Below the pieces are notes generated by a model. The model was not told the DNA's origin. It saw only the letters and a list, made by a program, of their open reading frames with translations, and made no database searches. Positions 1-6,121 of a DNA stretch of 8,544 bases are shown piece after piece. Source of the stretch: DATJQA01 sp038057515 (GTDB taxonomy: Bacteria > Patescibacteriota > Minisyncoccia > UBA6257 > 2-01-FULL-56-20); contig JBBUDB010000047.1 of assembly GCA_038057515.1 (NCBI GenBank), positions 1 through 8,544 of the forward strand, in the 5' to 3' direction. How positions within the stretch are numbered: the stretch's first letter is position 1; each line of letters starts with the position of its first letter. The translations under genes were made by a program, and so were the position numbers.

Positions 1-43
1 TAAGGGATATATTTTTCTTGGTTTTCCGAAATAGGAATTGAAT

Positions 44-94
44 GCCGCCAAAGAGCAAAATCGCTAAGCGGAGGAGGGTTCGATCCCTGGCGGG
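44..94 (+). other. Small tRNA-like fold, not a complete tRNA
   Basis: CCGCCA (45-50) pairs with TGGCGG (88-93). Inside lie a short CGC/GCG hairpin (62-70) and a T-loop-like GGG-TTCGAT-CCC hairpin (76-87) stacked directly on the outer helix. There is no D-arm, no anticodon arm and no CCA end. Read as a real T-arm with a 7-base loop, the stem is mismatched, so this is not a functional tRNA. It could be a degraded tRNA piece or chance. Confidence 0.2.
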
Positions 95-102
95 GGCTTC
101 CC

Positions 103-121
103 TCGCCGCCGCAGGCGGCGA
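103..121. repeat. GC-rich palindrome
   Basis: An 8-bp perfect inverted repeat with a 3-base loop: TCGCCGCC, loop GCA, GGCGGCGA. No T-run follows on either strand, so it is not an intrinsic terminator by itself. It has the look of a dispersed intergenic palindrome, but only one copy is in this window. Confidence 0.5.
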
Positions 122-160
122 AATGCGTTCGGACTAATTCAAGAATACTGCACGATATGC

Positions 161-190
161 AAAAACCCCGGGCAAGTGCCCGGGGTTTTT
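161..190. terminator. Bidirectional intrinsic terminator
   Basis: A perfect 8-bp GC stem (CCCCGGGC at 166-173, GCCCGGGG at 178-185) with loop AAGT, preceded by five A (161-165) and followed by five T (186-190). It starts four bases past the stop codon of the minus-strand LOG gene, which it clearly terminates. The symmetric A and T tracts would also stop any plus-strand transcript entering from the left. Confidence 0.93.
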
Positions 191-194
191 GCTT

Positions 195-956
195 TTACTG
201 GAACTCGTTTCTGGGTTTCGCCCTCTTTTTGATGATTTGAAACGCTTCTTCGGCGGAGTCCACGATGTCGTATATTTTCATATCCGCCTTTTCGATGGTG
301 CGGAATTTTTGGTAGAGTTCTTTGTCTATCCACTTCGCGAACGGCTGCCAGAATTCTTTGCCGACCAAAATTATCGGAATGTGGGTGGCGATCTTTTTCG
401 TTTGGACGAGAGTGACCATCTCGAAAAATTCATCAAGCGTTCCATAGCCGCCGGGGAAGTAGACGTAGGCCTCGGAGGCGTAGGTCAGCATGAGCTTGCG
501 GGTGAAGAAGTAGTGGAAGCCCATGGAGCGCTTAACGTACGGGTTGACGCGCTGTTCGTGCGGAAGCTGGATGTTGAGGCCCACCGAGATTCCGCCGCCC
601 TCGACCGCGCCGCGATTGCCCGCCTCCATAATGCCCGGGCCGCCGCCGGTCACGACTACAAACCCATTTTTGGCAAGGAGCTTGCCAAGCTTGCGGGCCT
701 CGACGTACCAGTGGTTGGTTTCGATGAGCCGCGTCGAGCCGAAGATAGTGACTGTTTTTTTGAAGTCGGCGATGTATTGGAAGCCGTCGATAAATTCGGC
801 GATGATGCGGAAAACGCGCCAGTTCATCGAAGAGCGAAAATCGGAAGTCATCGACTTTATCTTGTCCATGGGCAACTTGGCCGCCGGAAGGTTCATGAAA
901 TGGGACACGGGCTTCTTTCGGCTAGGGCCTAACTGGCCGCGTTTTTTGTTTGGCAT
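195..956 (-). CDS. LOG family protein (TIGR00730-type nucleotide 5'-monophosphate phosphoribohydrolase)
   Basis: A 253-residue cytosolic protein of the LOG / 'lysine decarboxylase-like' family. Characterised members cleave the N-glycosidic bond of (modified) nucleoside 5'-monophosphates, releasing base and ribose 5-phosphate. Visible signatures are a Rossmann-type start (IFGSTR, residues 71-76), GGGPGIMEA (104-112) and the hallmark PGGYGTLDE (168-176) that forms the catalytic/phosphate site. About 65 N-terminal residues precede the fold; they are basic at first and then helical. The reading frame is open 24 codons further upstream, but ATG at 956 is preferred. An AGAAGGA Shine-Dalgarno-like stretch and a TATAAT box lie just before it, and the longer version would run through the promoter. 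It is divergent from the uracil-DNA glycosylase gene (72-bp gap) and ends at a strong terminator. The family is certain; the substrate is not. Confidence 0.93.
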   Translation of the reverse strand: MPNKKRGQLGPSRKKPVSHFMNLPAAKLPMDKIKSMTSDFRSSMNWRVFRIIAEFIDGFQYIADFKKTVTIFGSTRLIETNHWYVEARKLGKLLAKNGFVVVTGGGPGIMEAGNRGAVEGGGISVGLNIQLPHEQRVNPYVKRSMGFHYFFTRKLMLTYASEAYVYFPGGYGTLDEFFEMVTLVQTKKIATHIPIILVGKEFWQPFAKWIDKELYQKFRTIEKADMKIYDIVDSAEEAFQIIKKRAKPRNEFQ

Positions 957-965
957 AGTCCTTCT

Positions 966-971
966 ATTATA
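966..971 (-). promoter_or_regulatory. -10 box of LOG gene
   Basis: A perfect TATAAT on the minus strand, ending nine bases before the ATG at 956. Initiation about seven bases downstream would leave a leader of only about three bases. No good -35 hexamer lies 16-18 bases upstream. Confidence 0.6.
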
Positions 972-1014
972 CACCGGGGACGGGTCCTGGGGCGAGGATG
1001 GTTTGCGGTTCGTA

Positions 1015-1020
1015 TATAAT
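1015..1020 (+). promoter_or_regulatory. -10 box of uracil-DNA glycosylase gene
   Basis: A perfect TATAAT ending eight bases before the ATG at 1029, so the transcript should begin at or within a base or two of the start codon (leaderless). The eleven bases TATAATGAACG recur exactly at the promoter at 1710. No clear -35 is seen. Confidence 0.6.
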
Positions 1021-1028
1021 GAACGCAT

Positions 1029-1685
1029 ATGCCGAAACTCGAGGAACTGACGCGCCTTGCCGCCGAAATGGCGGCCGACACCTCGCTCCCGCTTACGGGC
1101 CAGGCGAATCTGGTGTTCGGCGAGGGGAGCGCCGATTGCGTGGTGATGTTCATCGGCGAAGCGCCGGGATATAACGAAGACGTTGAGAAGCGCCCCTTCG
1201 TCGGCCGCGGCGGAGAGCTTCTCCGCGAGTGCATCCGCGCCCTTGGCTGGAAAGAAACGGATGTCTACATTTCAAACATCGTGAAGCGCCGCCCGCCGGG
1301 GAACCGCGATCCGTTGCCCGAAGAGATCGCCGCCTATAAGCCGTATCTCACGCGCCAGATCGCCATCATTAACCCAAAGGTTATCGTGCCGCTCGGGAGA
1401 TTCTCGATGAACTACTTTTTGCCCGAGGCGAAGATCACGAGAGATCAGGGACGCGTCTTTAATGTAGATGGGAGAATGATCATCCCCATGCTTCACCCGG
1501 CGGCCGCGCTCCGGGCGCCGGAGATGATGCGCGCCTTCCGCGAGACGTTCGCAAGGTTGCCCGGCCTCATTAGCGGCGTACCGACCCAGACTATACCAGC
1601 CCCGAGCGTCTCTCCCGCTAAGCCAGCCGAGCCGCCTGCGGTAAGCTCCGTCGAACCGAAGCTCAAGCAGACAAAATTGTTCTAG
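1029..1685 (+). CDS. Family-4 type uracil-DNA glycosylase lacking Fe-S cysteines
   Basis: A 218-residue base-excision repair enzyme that removes uracil from DNA. Family motifs are present: VFGEG (29-33), motif 1 GEAPG (43-47) with PFVG (56-59), the SNIV strand with Asn83, and motif 2 HPAAALR with His156. Family-4 enzymes such as the Thermus one bind a 4Fe-4S cluster through four cysteines. At the equivalent places here (about residues 17, 20, 87 and 103) the residues read D, L, R and Y. The only two cysteines, C37 and C68, are elsewhere. Residues about 183-210 form a Pro/Ala/Ser-rich linker ending in QTKLF, which resembles a bacterial sliding-clamp binding peptide. The start is fixed by a TATAAT just upstream and the divergent neighbour. 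The family call is firm; the cluster loss is read from my alignment by eye. Confidence 0.93.
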   Translation: MPKLEELTRLAAEMAADTSLPLTGQANLVFGEGSADCVVMFIGEAPGYNEDVEKRPFVGRGGELLRECIRALGWKETDVYISNIVKRRPPGNRDPLPEEIAAYKPYLTRQIAIINPKVIVPLGRFSMNYFLPEAKITRDQGRVFNVDGRMIIPMLHPAAALRAPEMMRAFRETFARLPGLISGVPTQTIPAPSVSPAKPAEPPAVSSVEPKLKQTKLF

Positions 1686-1709
1686 TTCGCAGTTCGGCCC
1701 CCGGACCGC

Positions 1710-1715
1710 TATAAT
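1710..1715 (+). promoter_or_regulatory. -10 box of membrane protein/ATPase operon
   Basis: A perfect TATAAT between the glycosylase stop (1683-1685) and the ATG at 1726, with ten bases between box and start codon. A weak -35-like TTCGCA lies at 1686-1691 with an 18-base spacer. Because ATG 1714 sits inside the box, ATG 1726 is the likely start. Confidence 0.6.
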
Positions 1716-1725
1716 GAACGGTGTT

Positions 1726-2124
1726 ATGGCAATCTCGTTCGTATACCTTGCCTACCGGTTCACCTACCAGATAATCTCGTTTTTCCGTCATTGGTACGTT
1801 GACGGCGGGCGGGCGTTCATTCGGGTCTTTCTCGAATCGCTTGAGCGCATGGATTGGAGCTTCGCCGTGGCTGTCACCGCGCGCCACTTCTTTGCGCCGC
1901 TCTATGGCGACTACTCGATCGTCGGCCGCATTTTGGGCGTCGTGTTCCGGTCGTTCCGCATTTTGATCGGGAGCATCGTCTATGTCGGTTGGACCATCTT
2001 CTTCGCGGCCATCATGCTCTTCTGGTTCGCCATACCCATTGCCATAGTGGCCGCGGCTCTTGGCCACATTCCCTCCTCCGCCGAGGCCATGGAGAGCATA
2101 CCCAGCCCAATGTTCTATCAATGA
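1726..2124 (+). CDS. Small conserved-looking membrane protein coupled to Clp-like ATPase
   Basis: A 132-residue protein that I do not recognise as a named family. It has an amphipathic or hydrophobic N-terminal segment (about 3-21), a central soluble part with the distinctive stretch RHFFAPLYGDYS (53-64), and a long hydrophobic region (about 79-112) able to form one or two membrane helices. A short polar, proline-containing tail follows. There is no signal-peptidase site. The frame is open from ATG 1714, but that codon lies inside the TATAAT box, so 1726 was chosen. Its stop overlaps the start of the ATPase gene in an ATGA, which implies translational coupling and probably fixed stoichiometry. 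I infer that it is a membrane partner or anchor for the ATPase; no enzymatic motif is visible. Confidence 0.8.
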   Translation: MAISFVYLAYRFTYQIISFFRHWYVDGGRAFIRVFLESLERMDWSFAVAVTARHFFAPLYGDYSIVGRILGVVFRSFRILIGSIVYVGWTIFFAAIMLFWFAIPIAIVAAALGHIPSSAEAMESIPSPMFYQ

Positions 2125-4697
2125 AGACGCCCACCGTCCCGCCGAGTTATCGCTTCGACGACCCGCGCCTGCGGATGACGATCGGCGGTCGGCTTATCGT
2201 TCGCATCATAAGCTACGCGAGCCACCTTATCCTGGCCGCCGCGACCTTCACCCTTCTCTTTTCGGACATCCGCTGGCTTTTTTTCTCGGGCGTGGCTCTG
2301 GCGCTCGGCCTTGTTGACCGGCTCATCCATCGCCGTGCGCCGGACAAGCCGCTCTCGGCATTACCCGAGACGGGAGATGTCAATCTGGCCGATTATCTCG
2401 CCCCGGCCGCCTTTGCCGTTCTTGAAAGAGCATACGATCGGAGCATTCTTATCGGGCGAAGCTTCCCGCTTGAAGCCGTCTTTCAGTGTCTCACGACCCG
2501 CGAGGTCAAGGACGCGCTTCTTCGTCTTGACGTTCCGCCCGATGAGTTCCGCGAGAAGCTTGAGACGGCGCTTCGCGAACCGCGCCCAGCGATGGAAAAA
2601 GCGGCCAGCGAGACCCCCGTCCGAACGGTTCGTCCGGGCGAGCGTCTCAAGGACGCCGAGAAGTTGGTGGCGCTCGCGGCTCGGGCGGCGATCTTGGCCC
2701 ATGCCCCGGCTATTCGGACAGTGGATATTTTTGCGGCTCTCGCCGAGTTTGGCGACCCGGCCCTCGACCAGATATTCATTGCTTTTGGCATAAATGCCAA
2801 AGAGCTTCGCCAAGCGCTTCTTTTTGCGAGCATGCGCGAGGCCCTGCACGGCTTTCGTCGTCTGCCGGGGAGCGTCGGCGGTATTCGCCACGGCATCGAA
2901 CGCGGCGGGCGCCATCGGATCATGAACCGGGCCTGGACGAGCCGGCCGACGCCGACCCTCGACCGAGTTTCGACCGATCTCACCGACCTGGCCCGCGCGG
3001 GCGCCATCGGATTCTTGGCGGGCCACGAAACGGAGTACCGGCGGATGATGGACGCGCTCGCCCGGCCGGTGAACTCAAACGCGCTTCTCGTGGGCGACCC
3101 GGGCATCGGCAAGGAAACCATCGTCCAGCGCCTGGCCTTCGCGCTTATCGCCGACGACGTGCCCGCGCCGCTTTTTGATAAGCGTCTCGTCATGATCGAG
3201 CTCGCGGGACTCGTGGCCGGGGCCGAGCCCGCCGAGCTCCAAAAGCGCCTCACGACCATCATCCGCGAGATAGAGATAGCCGGAAATATCATTTTGTACA
3301 TTCCCGAAGCCCACAATCTTCTGCGCACCTCCGGCGCGGCCCAGCTTTCGGCCGCCGACGCCTTGATGCCGATAATCTTGGGGAGCGCCTTCCCGGTCGT
3401 CGGATCAACTTATCCGCGCGAGTTCAAACAGCTCGTCGAGCCCCGAAGCGACTTCGTGGGCGCTTTTGACGTCATCCACGTCGACGAAGTGACCGAGGAA
3501 GAAGCCGTGCAGGTGCTTATTGCCCATGCCCTGCTTCTTGAGGGCCGGACGGGGATCGTGGTGTCGCTCCACGCCGTGCGGACCGCCGTTCATCTCGGCA
3601 AGAAATATTTGCGGCCGAAACTTTTGCCCGCCTCGGCCGAGGAGCTTTTGAAAGAGGCCCTGGCTGATGCCGCCGCGAGAGGCGAGCGGACCCTGGGGCC
3701 TGATCTTGTCATCGCCGCCGCCGAGCGAAGAGTCAAAGTGCCGATGCATCAGGCCGACAAAGCCGAGGCCGAGACGCTTTTGCATCTTGAAGAGAAGATC
3801 CACGACCGGCTCATCGGTCAGGACGAGGCCGTGAGAGCCGTCGCCACAGCGCTCCGCGAATATCGAAGCGGCTTGACTCGCGCCGGCGGGCCGATCGCAA
3901 GCTTCCTCTTTGTCGGGCCGACGGGCGTGGGGAAGACCGAGCTCGCGAAGATAGTCGCCGAAACACAGTTCGGTTCGAGCGAGGCCATGATCCGCGTCGA
4001 CATGACCGAATATCGCGAGACGGGCGCCATTCTGCGCTTCATCGGTTCGCCGGACGGCACGGTCTCGGGCGGGCTCACCGAGGCGGTGCGTGAAAAACCA
4101 TATACTCTCGTGCTTTTAGACGAGTTCGAAAAGGCCCACCCGGATATTTTAAATATCTTTTTGCAGGTCTTGGATGACGGGCGCCTGACCGACGGTCTGG
4201 GCCGGGTGGTGGATTTTTCTAACACCATCATCATCGCCACCTCAAACGCCCACGCCGACCTGATGCATGAGGCGCTTCGCGGCGGGCAGGGGATGGAGCA
4301 AATCGCCGAATACGTGAAGTCGCGCCTCACCGACATCTTCAAGCCGGAGCTTTTGAATCGTTTTTCGAAAATCGTGATGTTCCGGAATCTTTCTCCTGAC
4401 GAACTCGCAAAGATCGTGCGCCTCAACCTTGCTTCTCTCGCGAAGACCGCCGAGGCGCAAGGCATCATGCTCGAATTCGACGAGGCGGCCGTACGCCAGA
4501 TCGTGAAGTGGGGATACGACCCGTCATTCGGCGCCCGGCCGCTCCGGCGGGTCATTGACGAACGGGTGCGTTCGCTCTTGGCCGAGGCCATCCTTGGCAA
4601 GGCCGCCGGGCGAGGCAGTCGTTTGCGCTTGGTTCTTGAGGGCCTGCCCGGCCAGGGCGAGGCATTGCGCTTCACGCCTATTGAGAACAACCGCTAG
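2121..4697 (+). CDS. Membrane-anchored Clp/HSP100-like ATPase with degenerate first AAA+ domain
   Basis: 858 residues. Two hydrophobic segments (about 25-47 and 51-68) precede two Clp-N-like helical repeats (about 90-150 and 176-236), AAA+ domain 1 (about 300-540) and AAA+ domain 2 (about 555-855). Domain 2 is intact for ATP use: Walker A GPTGVGKT (599-606), Walker B LVLLDE (663-668), Arg finger R747 in LLNR, sensor-2 GARPLRR (804-810). Domain 1 is damaged: Walker A reads GDPGIGKE (325-332, Thr to Glu), Walker B ILYIPE (391-396, Asp to Pro), and the usual ERRF arginine-finger region reads FVGAF. The pore loops lack their aromatic residues: KYRG-type becomes VAGA near 365, and GYVGYEEGG-type becomes DGTVSGG at 645-651. 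There is no ClpB-type middle domain and no IGF/VGF-like ClpP-docking loop between 710 and 740. ATG 2121 overlaps the previous stop; the frame extends upstream only as a shadow of the membrane gene. The likely role is ATP-driven remodelling at the membrane, not a ClpP unfoldase. Confidence 0.9.
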   Translation: MKTPTVPPSYRFDDPRLRMTIGGRLIVRIISYASHLILAAATFTLLFSDIRWLFFSGVALALGLVDRLIHRRAPDKPLSALPETGDVNLADYLAPAAFAVLERAYDRSILIGRSFPLEAVFQCLTTREVKDALLRLDVPPDEFREKLETALREPRPAMEKAASETPVRTVRPGERLKDAEKLVALAARAAILAHAPAIRTVDIFAALAEFGDPALDQIFIAFGINAKELRQALLFASMREALHGFRRLPGSVGGIRHGIERGGRHRIMNRAWTSRPTPTLDRVSTDLTDLARAGAIGFLAGHETEYRRMMDALARPVNSNALLVGDPGIGKETIVQRLAFALIADDVPAPLFDKRLVMIELAGLVAGAEPAELQKRLTTIIREIEIAGNIILYIPEAHNLLRTSGAAQLSAADALMPIILGSAFPVVGSTYPREFKQLVEPRSDFVGAFDVIHVDEVTEEEAVQVLIAHALLLEGRTGIVVSLHAVRTAVHLGKKYLRPKLLPASAEELLKEALADAAARGERTLGPDLVIAAAERRVKVPMHQADKAEAETLLHLEEKIHDRLIGQDEAVRAVATALREYRSGLTRAGGPIASFLFVGPTGVGKTELAKIVAETQFGSSEAMIRVDMTEYRETGAILRFIGSPDGTVSGGLTEAVREKPYTLVLLDEFEKAHPDILNIFLQVLDDGRLTDGLGRVVDFSNTIIIATSNAHADLMHEALRGGQGMEQIAEYVKSRLTDIFKPELLNRFSKIVMFRNLSPDELAKIVRLNLASLAKTAEAQGIMLEFDEAAVRQIVKWGYDPSFGARPLRRVIDERVRSLLAEAILGKAAGRGSRLRLVLEGLPGQGEALRFTPIENNR

Positions 4698-4790
4698 AGT
4701 TTCAACCATGCCCCGCGATTGTTGATTATCTTGGATCGGAAATATTATCAACACGGATCATCAACCAGGCGTGCTACAATGGCGAAGTTG

Positions 4791-4796
4791 TATAAA
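4791..4796 (+). promoter_or_regulatory. Possible -10 box of Nudix/methyltransferase operon
   Basis: TATAAA ends seven bases before the ATG at 4804, again predicting a leaderless message. A second candidate, TACAAT, lies at 4775-4780 in the context GCTACAATGGC, similar to the other promoters; it would give a leader of about 17 bases. No convincing -35 is seen for either. Confidence 0.45.
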
Positions 4797-4803
4797 TCAG
4801 CAT

Positions 4804-5508
4804 ATGCATCAGCAACACTACCGTCGGCCTAATCGATCTGGCCAGGGAGGAGGGCCGCACGCCGTACCGCCTCCGCACCTTCGCCCGCCGGTGCACCCCC
4901 ACATTCAAGCCGCTCGACCTACTCGGCCAGGGGGAGTGCCGTCAGTCGTTGCGTCGGCAAAGACCCGTCTTAAGGATAAAAAACAAACCGTGGCCGGCTT
5001 TGTGGTTTTTAGGCGTACCGAAGACGGACTGAAATACCTCATGCTCTACCGTCGGGGAAACTACTGGAACTTTCCCAAAGGCCACTTTGAGGCGGGGGAA
5101 GACAGCATGGCGACCGCGCTTCGCGAAACCGAAGAGGAGACCGGGCTGAAGCGGAGCGAGCTTCGCATCCTGCCGGGATTCAGGGCCCAAGAACAATTTT
5201 CTTTTGAGGCCGCTGACGAACGCATCCACGATACCGTCATTTTGTATCTTGCCGAAACGAAGGAGCCGAACATTCGGATCGCGCCCCGCGAGCATAGCGG
5301 CTTCGCCTGGTTTCTCTACGAAGACGCCTTGCGTATTCTTGGCAAGAAGTATGCCGGTACCAAGCGAGTTTTGAAACAGGCAAACGACTTTTTGCGTCCG
5401 GCGGCGCGTCCGGCGCGACAACCTAATCGTTCCAGTCGGCCGGAGCGGCGCCCATGGTCTAATCGGCCTGGGCACGGGCGTCCTCATCCGCCATCTCTGC
5501 GGGCATGA
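4804..5508 (+). CDS. Nudix hydrolase with basic Pro/Arg-rich tails
   Basis: A 234-residue protein. The catalytic Nudix box is complete (G93 to L115, pattern G-x5-E-x7-R-E-x-x-E-E-x-G-L), preceded by WNFPKGH. That combination is common in diadenosine tetraphosphate hydrolase and MutT-like members that split NDP-X substrates. The hydrolase fold covers about residues 62-200. On either side lie low-complexity extensions rich in Arg, Pro, His, Gln and Gly (about 1-45 and 198-234), likely disordered and positively charged, which could bind nucleic acid or the ribosome. The start is uncertain: ATG 4804 fits the promoter-to-start spacing of the neighbours, GTG 4771 is possible, and GTG 4936 after a purine-rich AGGGGGA would remove the N-terminal tail. 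The gene overlaps the methyltransferase start in an ATGA. The substrate cannot be read from the sequence. Confidence 0.88.
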   Translation: MHQQHYRRPNRSGQGGGPHAVPPPHLRPPVHPHIQAARPTRPGGVPSVVASAKTRLKDKKQTVAGFVVFRRTEDGLKYLMLYRRGNYWNFPKGHFEAGEDSMATALRETEEETGLKRSELRILPGFRAQEQFSFEAADERIHDTVILYLAETKEPNIRIAPREHSGFAWFLYEDALRILGKKYAGTKRVLKQANDFLRPAARPARQPNRSSRPERRPWSNRPGHGRPHPPSLRA

Positions 5509-5843
5509 CCTTTGCCGAAAAAGTTTGGGCCGCAACGCGGCGTGTCCCGAGGGGCAAAGTGGCCACTTACAAAGATATCGCCCGGGCGATCGGCGCGCCT
5601 TCTGCCGCGCGCGCCGTCGGCAATGCCTTGAATAAGAATCCCGACACGCGCCGGACGCCCTGCCATCGCGTGGTGCGCAGTGACGGATCGGCGGGCGGCT
5701 ACGCCTCGGGGGCGAAAAAGAAAATCGCCCGGCTGAGGAGCGAGGGGGTGCGAATCATTAACGAGCACGTTGACCTTGGTTGCTGTCAATATATTTTTAG
5801 TGCATCCAAGAAAACGATGAGCCCGCCGAAGCGAGCTCGATAA
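5505..5843 (+). CDS. O6-methylguanine-DNA methyltransferase, DNA-binding/active-site domain only
   Basis: A 112-residue single-domain protein matching the C-terminal domain of Ogt/MGMT. It has the helix-turn-helix region with TYKDIARAIG (21-30), ARAVGNAL (35-42) carrying the Arg-finger equivalent, and the active site PCHRV (52-56) with alkyl-acceptor Cys53. Because the cysteine is kept, it is not a Trp-containing alkyltransferase-like (ATL) protein and could carry out direct damage reversal. The variable N-terminal domain of full-length Ogt is absent. The tail after VDL (89-91) is longer than usual and basic, and its last codons lie inside an inverted-repeat element. ATG 5505 overlaps the Nudix stop (5506-5508), so translation is probably coupled. 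Confidence 0.9.
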   Translation: MTFAEKVWAATRRVPRGKVATYKDIARAIGAPSAARAVGNALNKNPDTRRTPCHRVVRSDGSAGGYASGAKKKIARLRSEGVRIINEHVDLGCCQYIFSASKKTMSPPKRAR

Positions 5844-5967
5844 GGGCGAGAGAACCCGATCAAATTATGATCTTAAGACGAGCATCACCGGTGCTCAGCG
5901 AACAGGCCGCGCCGGCGCAGGGCTCATCAAATCCCCGCTTTCTCACCAGGTTCTGTAGCTAATTATA
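5806..5967 (-). ncRNA. Candidate minus-strand structured small RNA
   Basis: A minus-strand TATAAT (5967-5962) with a partial -35 TTGTCG (5989-5984, 16-base spacer) faces left into a foldable stretch. GATGAGCCC (5816-5824) and GGGCTCATC (5920-5928) form a 9-bp closing helix, extended by GCCG/CGGC (5825-5828 with 5913-5916) after a 3-base bulge. Within it are hairpins GAGCA/TGCTC (5880-5896), GATCA/TGATC (5858-5872) and CTCG/CGAG (5836-5850). On the minus strand the closing helix runs into CGTTTTCTT. It overlaps the 3' end of the methyltransferase gene. No known RNA family is recognised, and chance folding is possible. Confidence 0.3.
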
Positions 5968-5978
5968 ACAATCGGGAG

Positions 5979-5997
5979 CGAGACGACAACGGTCTCG
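5979..5997. repeat. Short inverted repeat
   Basis: CGAGAC (5979-5984) and GTCTCG (5992-5997) with a 7-base loop. It overlaps the -35 region of the possible minus-strand promoter. There is no T-run. Confidence 0.35.
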
Positions 5998-6006
5998 TGT
6001 GCATAA

Positions 6007-6060
6007 GTCGGTTAGCCACCCCCTCTTGTCAGTAGTTTTTTTGGGGAGGGTGGGTCCGAC
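6007..6060. repeat. Long imperfect hairpin in convergent intergenic region
   Basis: GTCGG (6007-6011) pairs with CCGAC (6056-6060), CCACCC (6016-6021) with GGGTGG (6048-6053), and CCTC with GGGG across a bulged A. The loop of about 17 bases contains seven T. The region 5844-6164 separates converging operons, so this is probably a 3'-end structure, but it lacks a classic terminator layout. Confidence 0.45.
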
Positions 6061-6121
6061 GCCTAAACCAGCGCGCTCCACAACGCCACGGAATAACCAT
6101 TTATTCTTTTCTTCCACCCTT

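Noticed and set aside
76..98. TTCGATC-containing stretch resembling a tRNA T-arm
   Set aside because: With a proper 7-base loop the stem GAGGG/CCTGG does not pair, no matching acceptor strand lies about 70 bases upstream, and there is no CCA.
189..932. 247-codon plus-strand ORF
   Set aside because: It is the reverse-strand shadow of the LOG gene and has no family motif; the minus-strand frame has clear signatures.
1854..2120. N-terminal extension of the ATPase frame
   Set aside because: It lies in another frame of the membrane protein gene, is Arg/His-rich nonsense, and the ATGA overlap at 2121 gives a natural start.
2361..3328. Long minus-strand ORFs opposite the ATPase gene
   Set aside because: They are low-complexity Arg/Ser/Pro-rich shadows of a GC-rich coding strand, without motifs.
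6043..6054. GGGGAGGGTGGG as a G-quadruplex
   Set aside because: Only three G-runs are present, and the stretch is better explained as one arm of the 6007-6060 hairpin.
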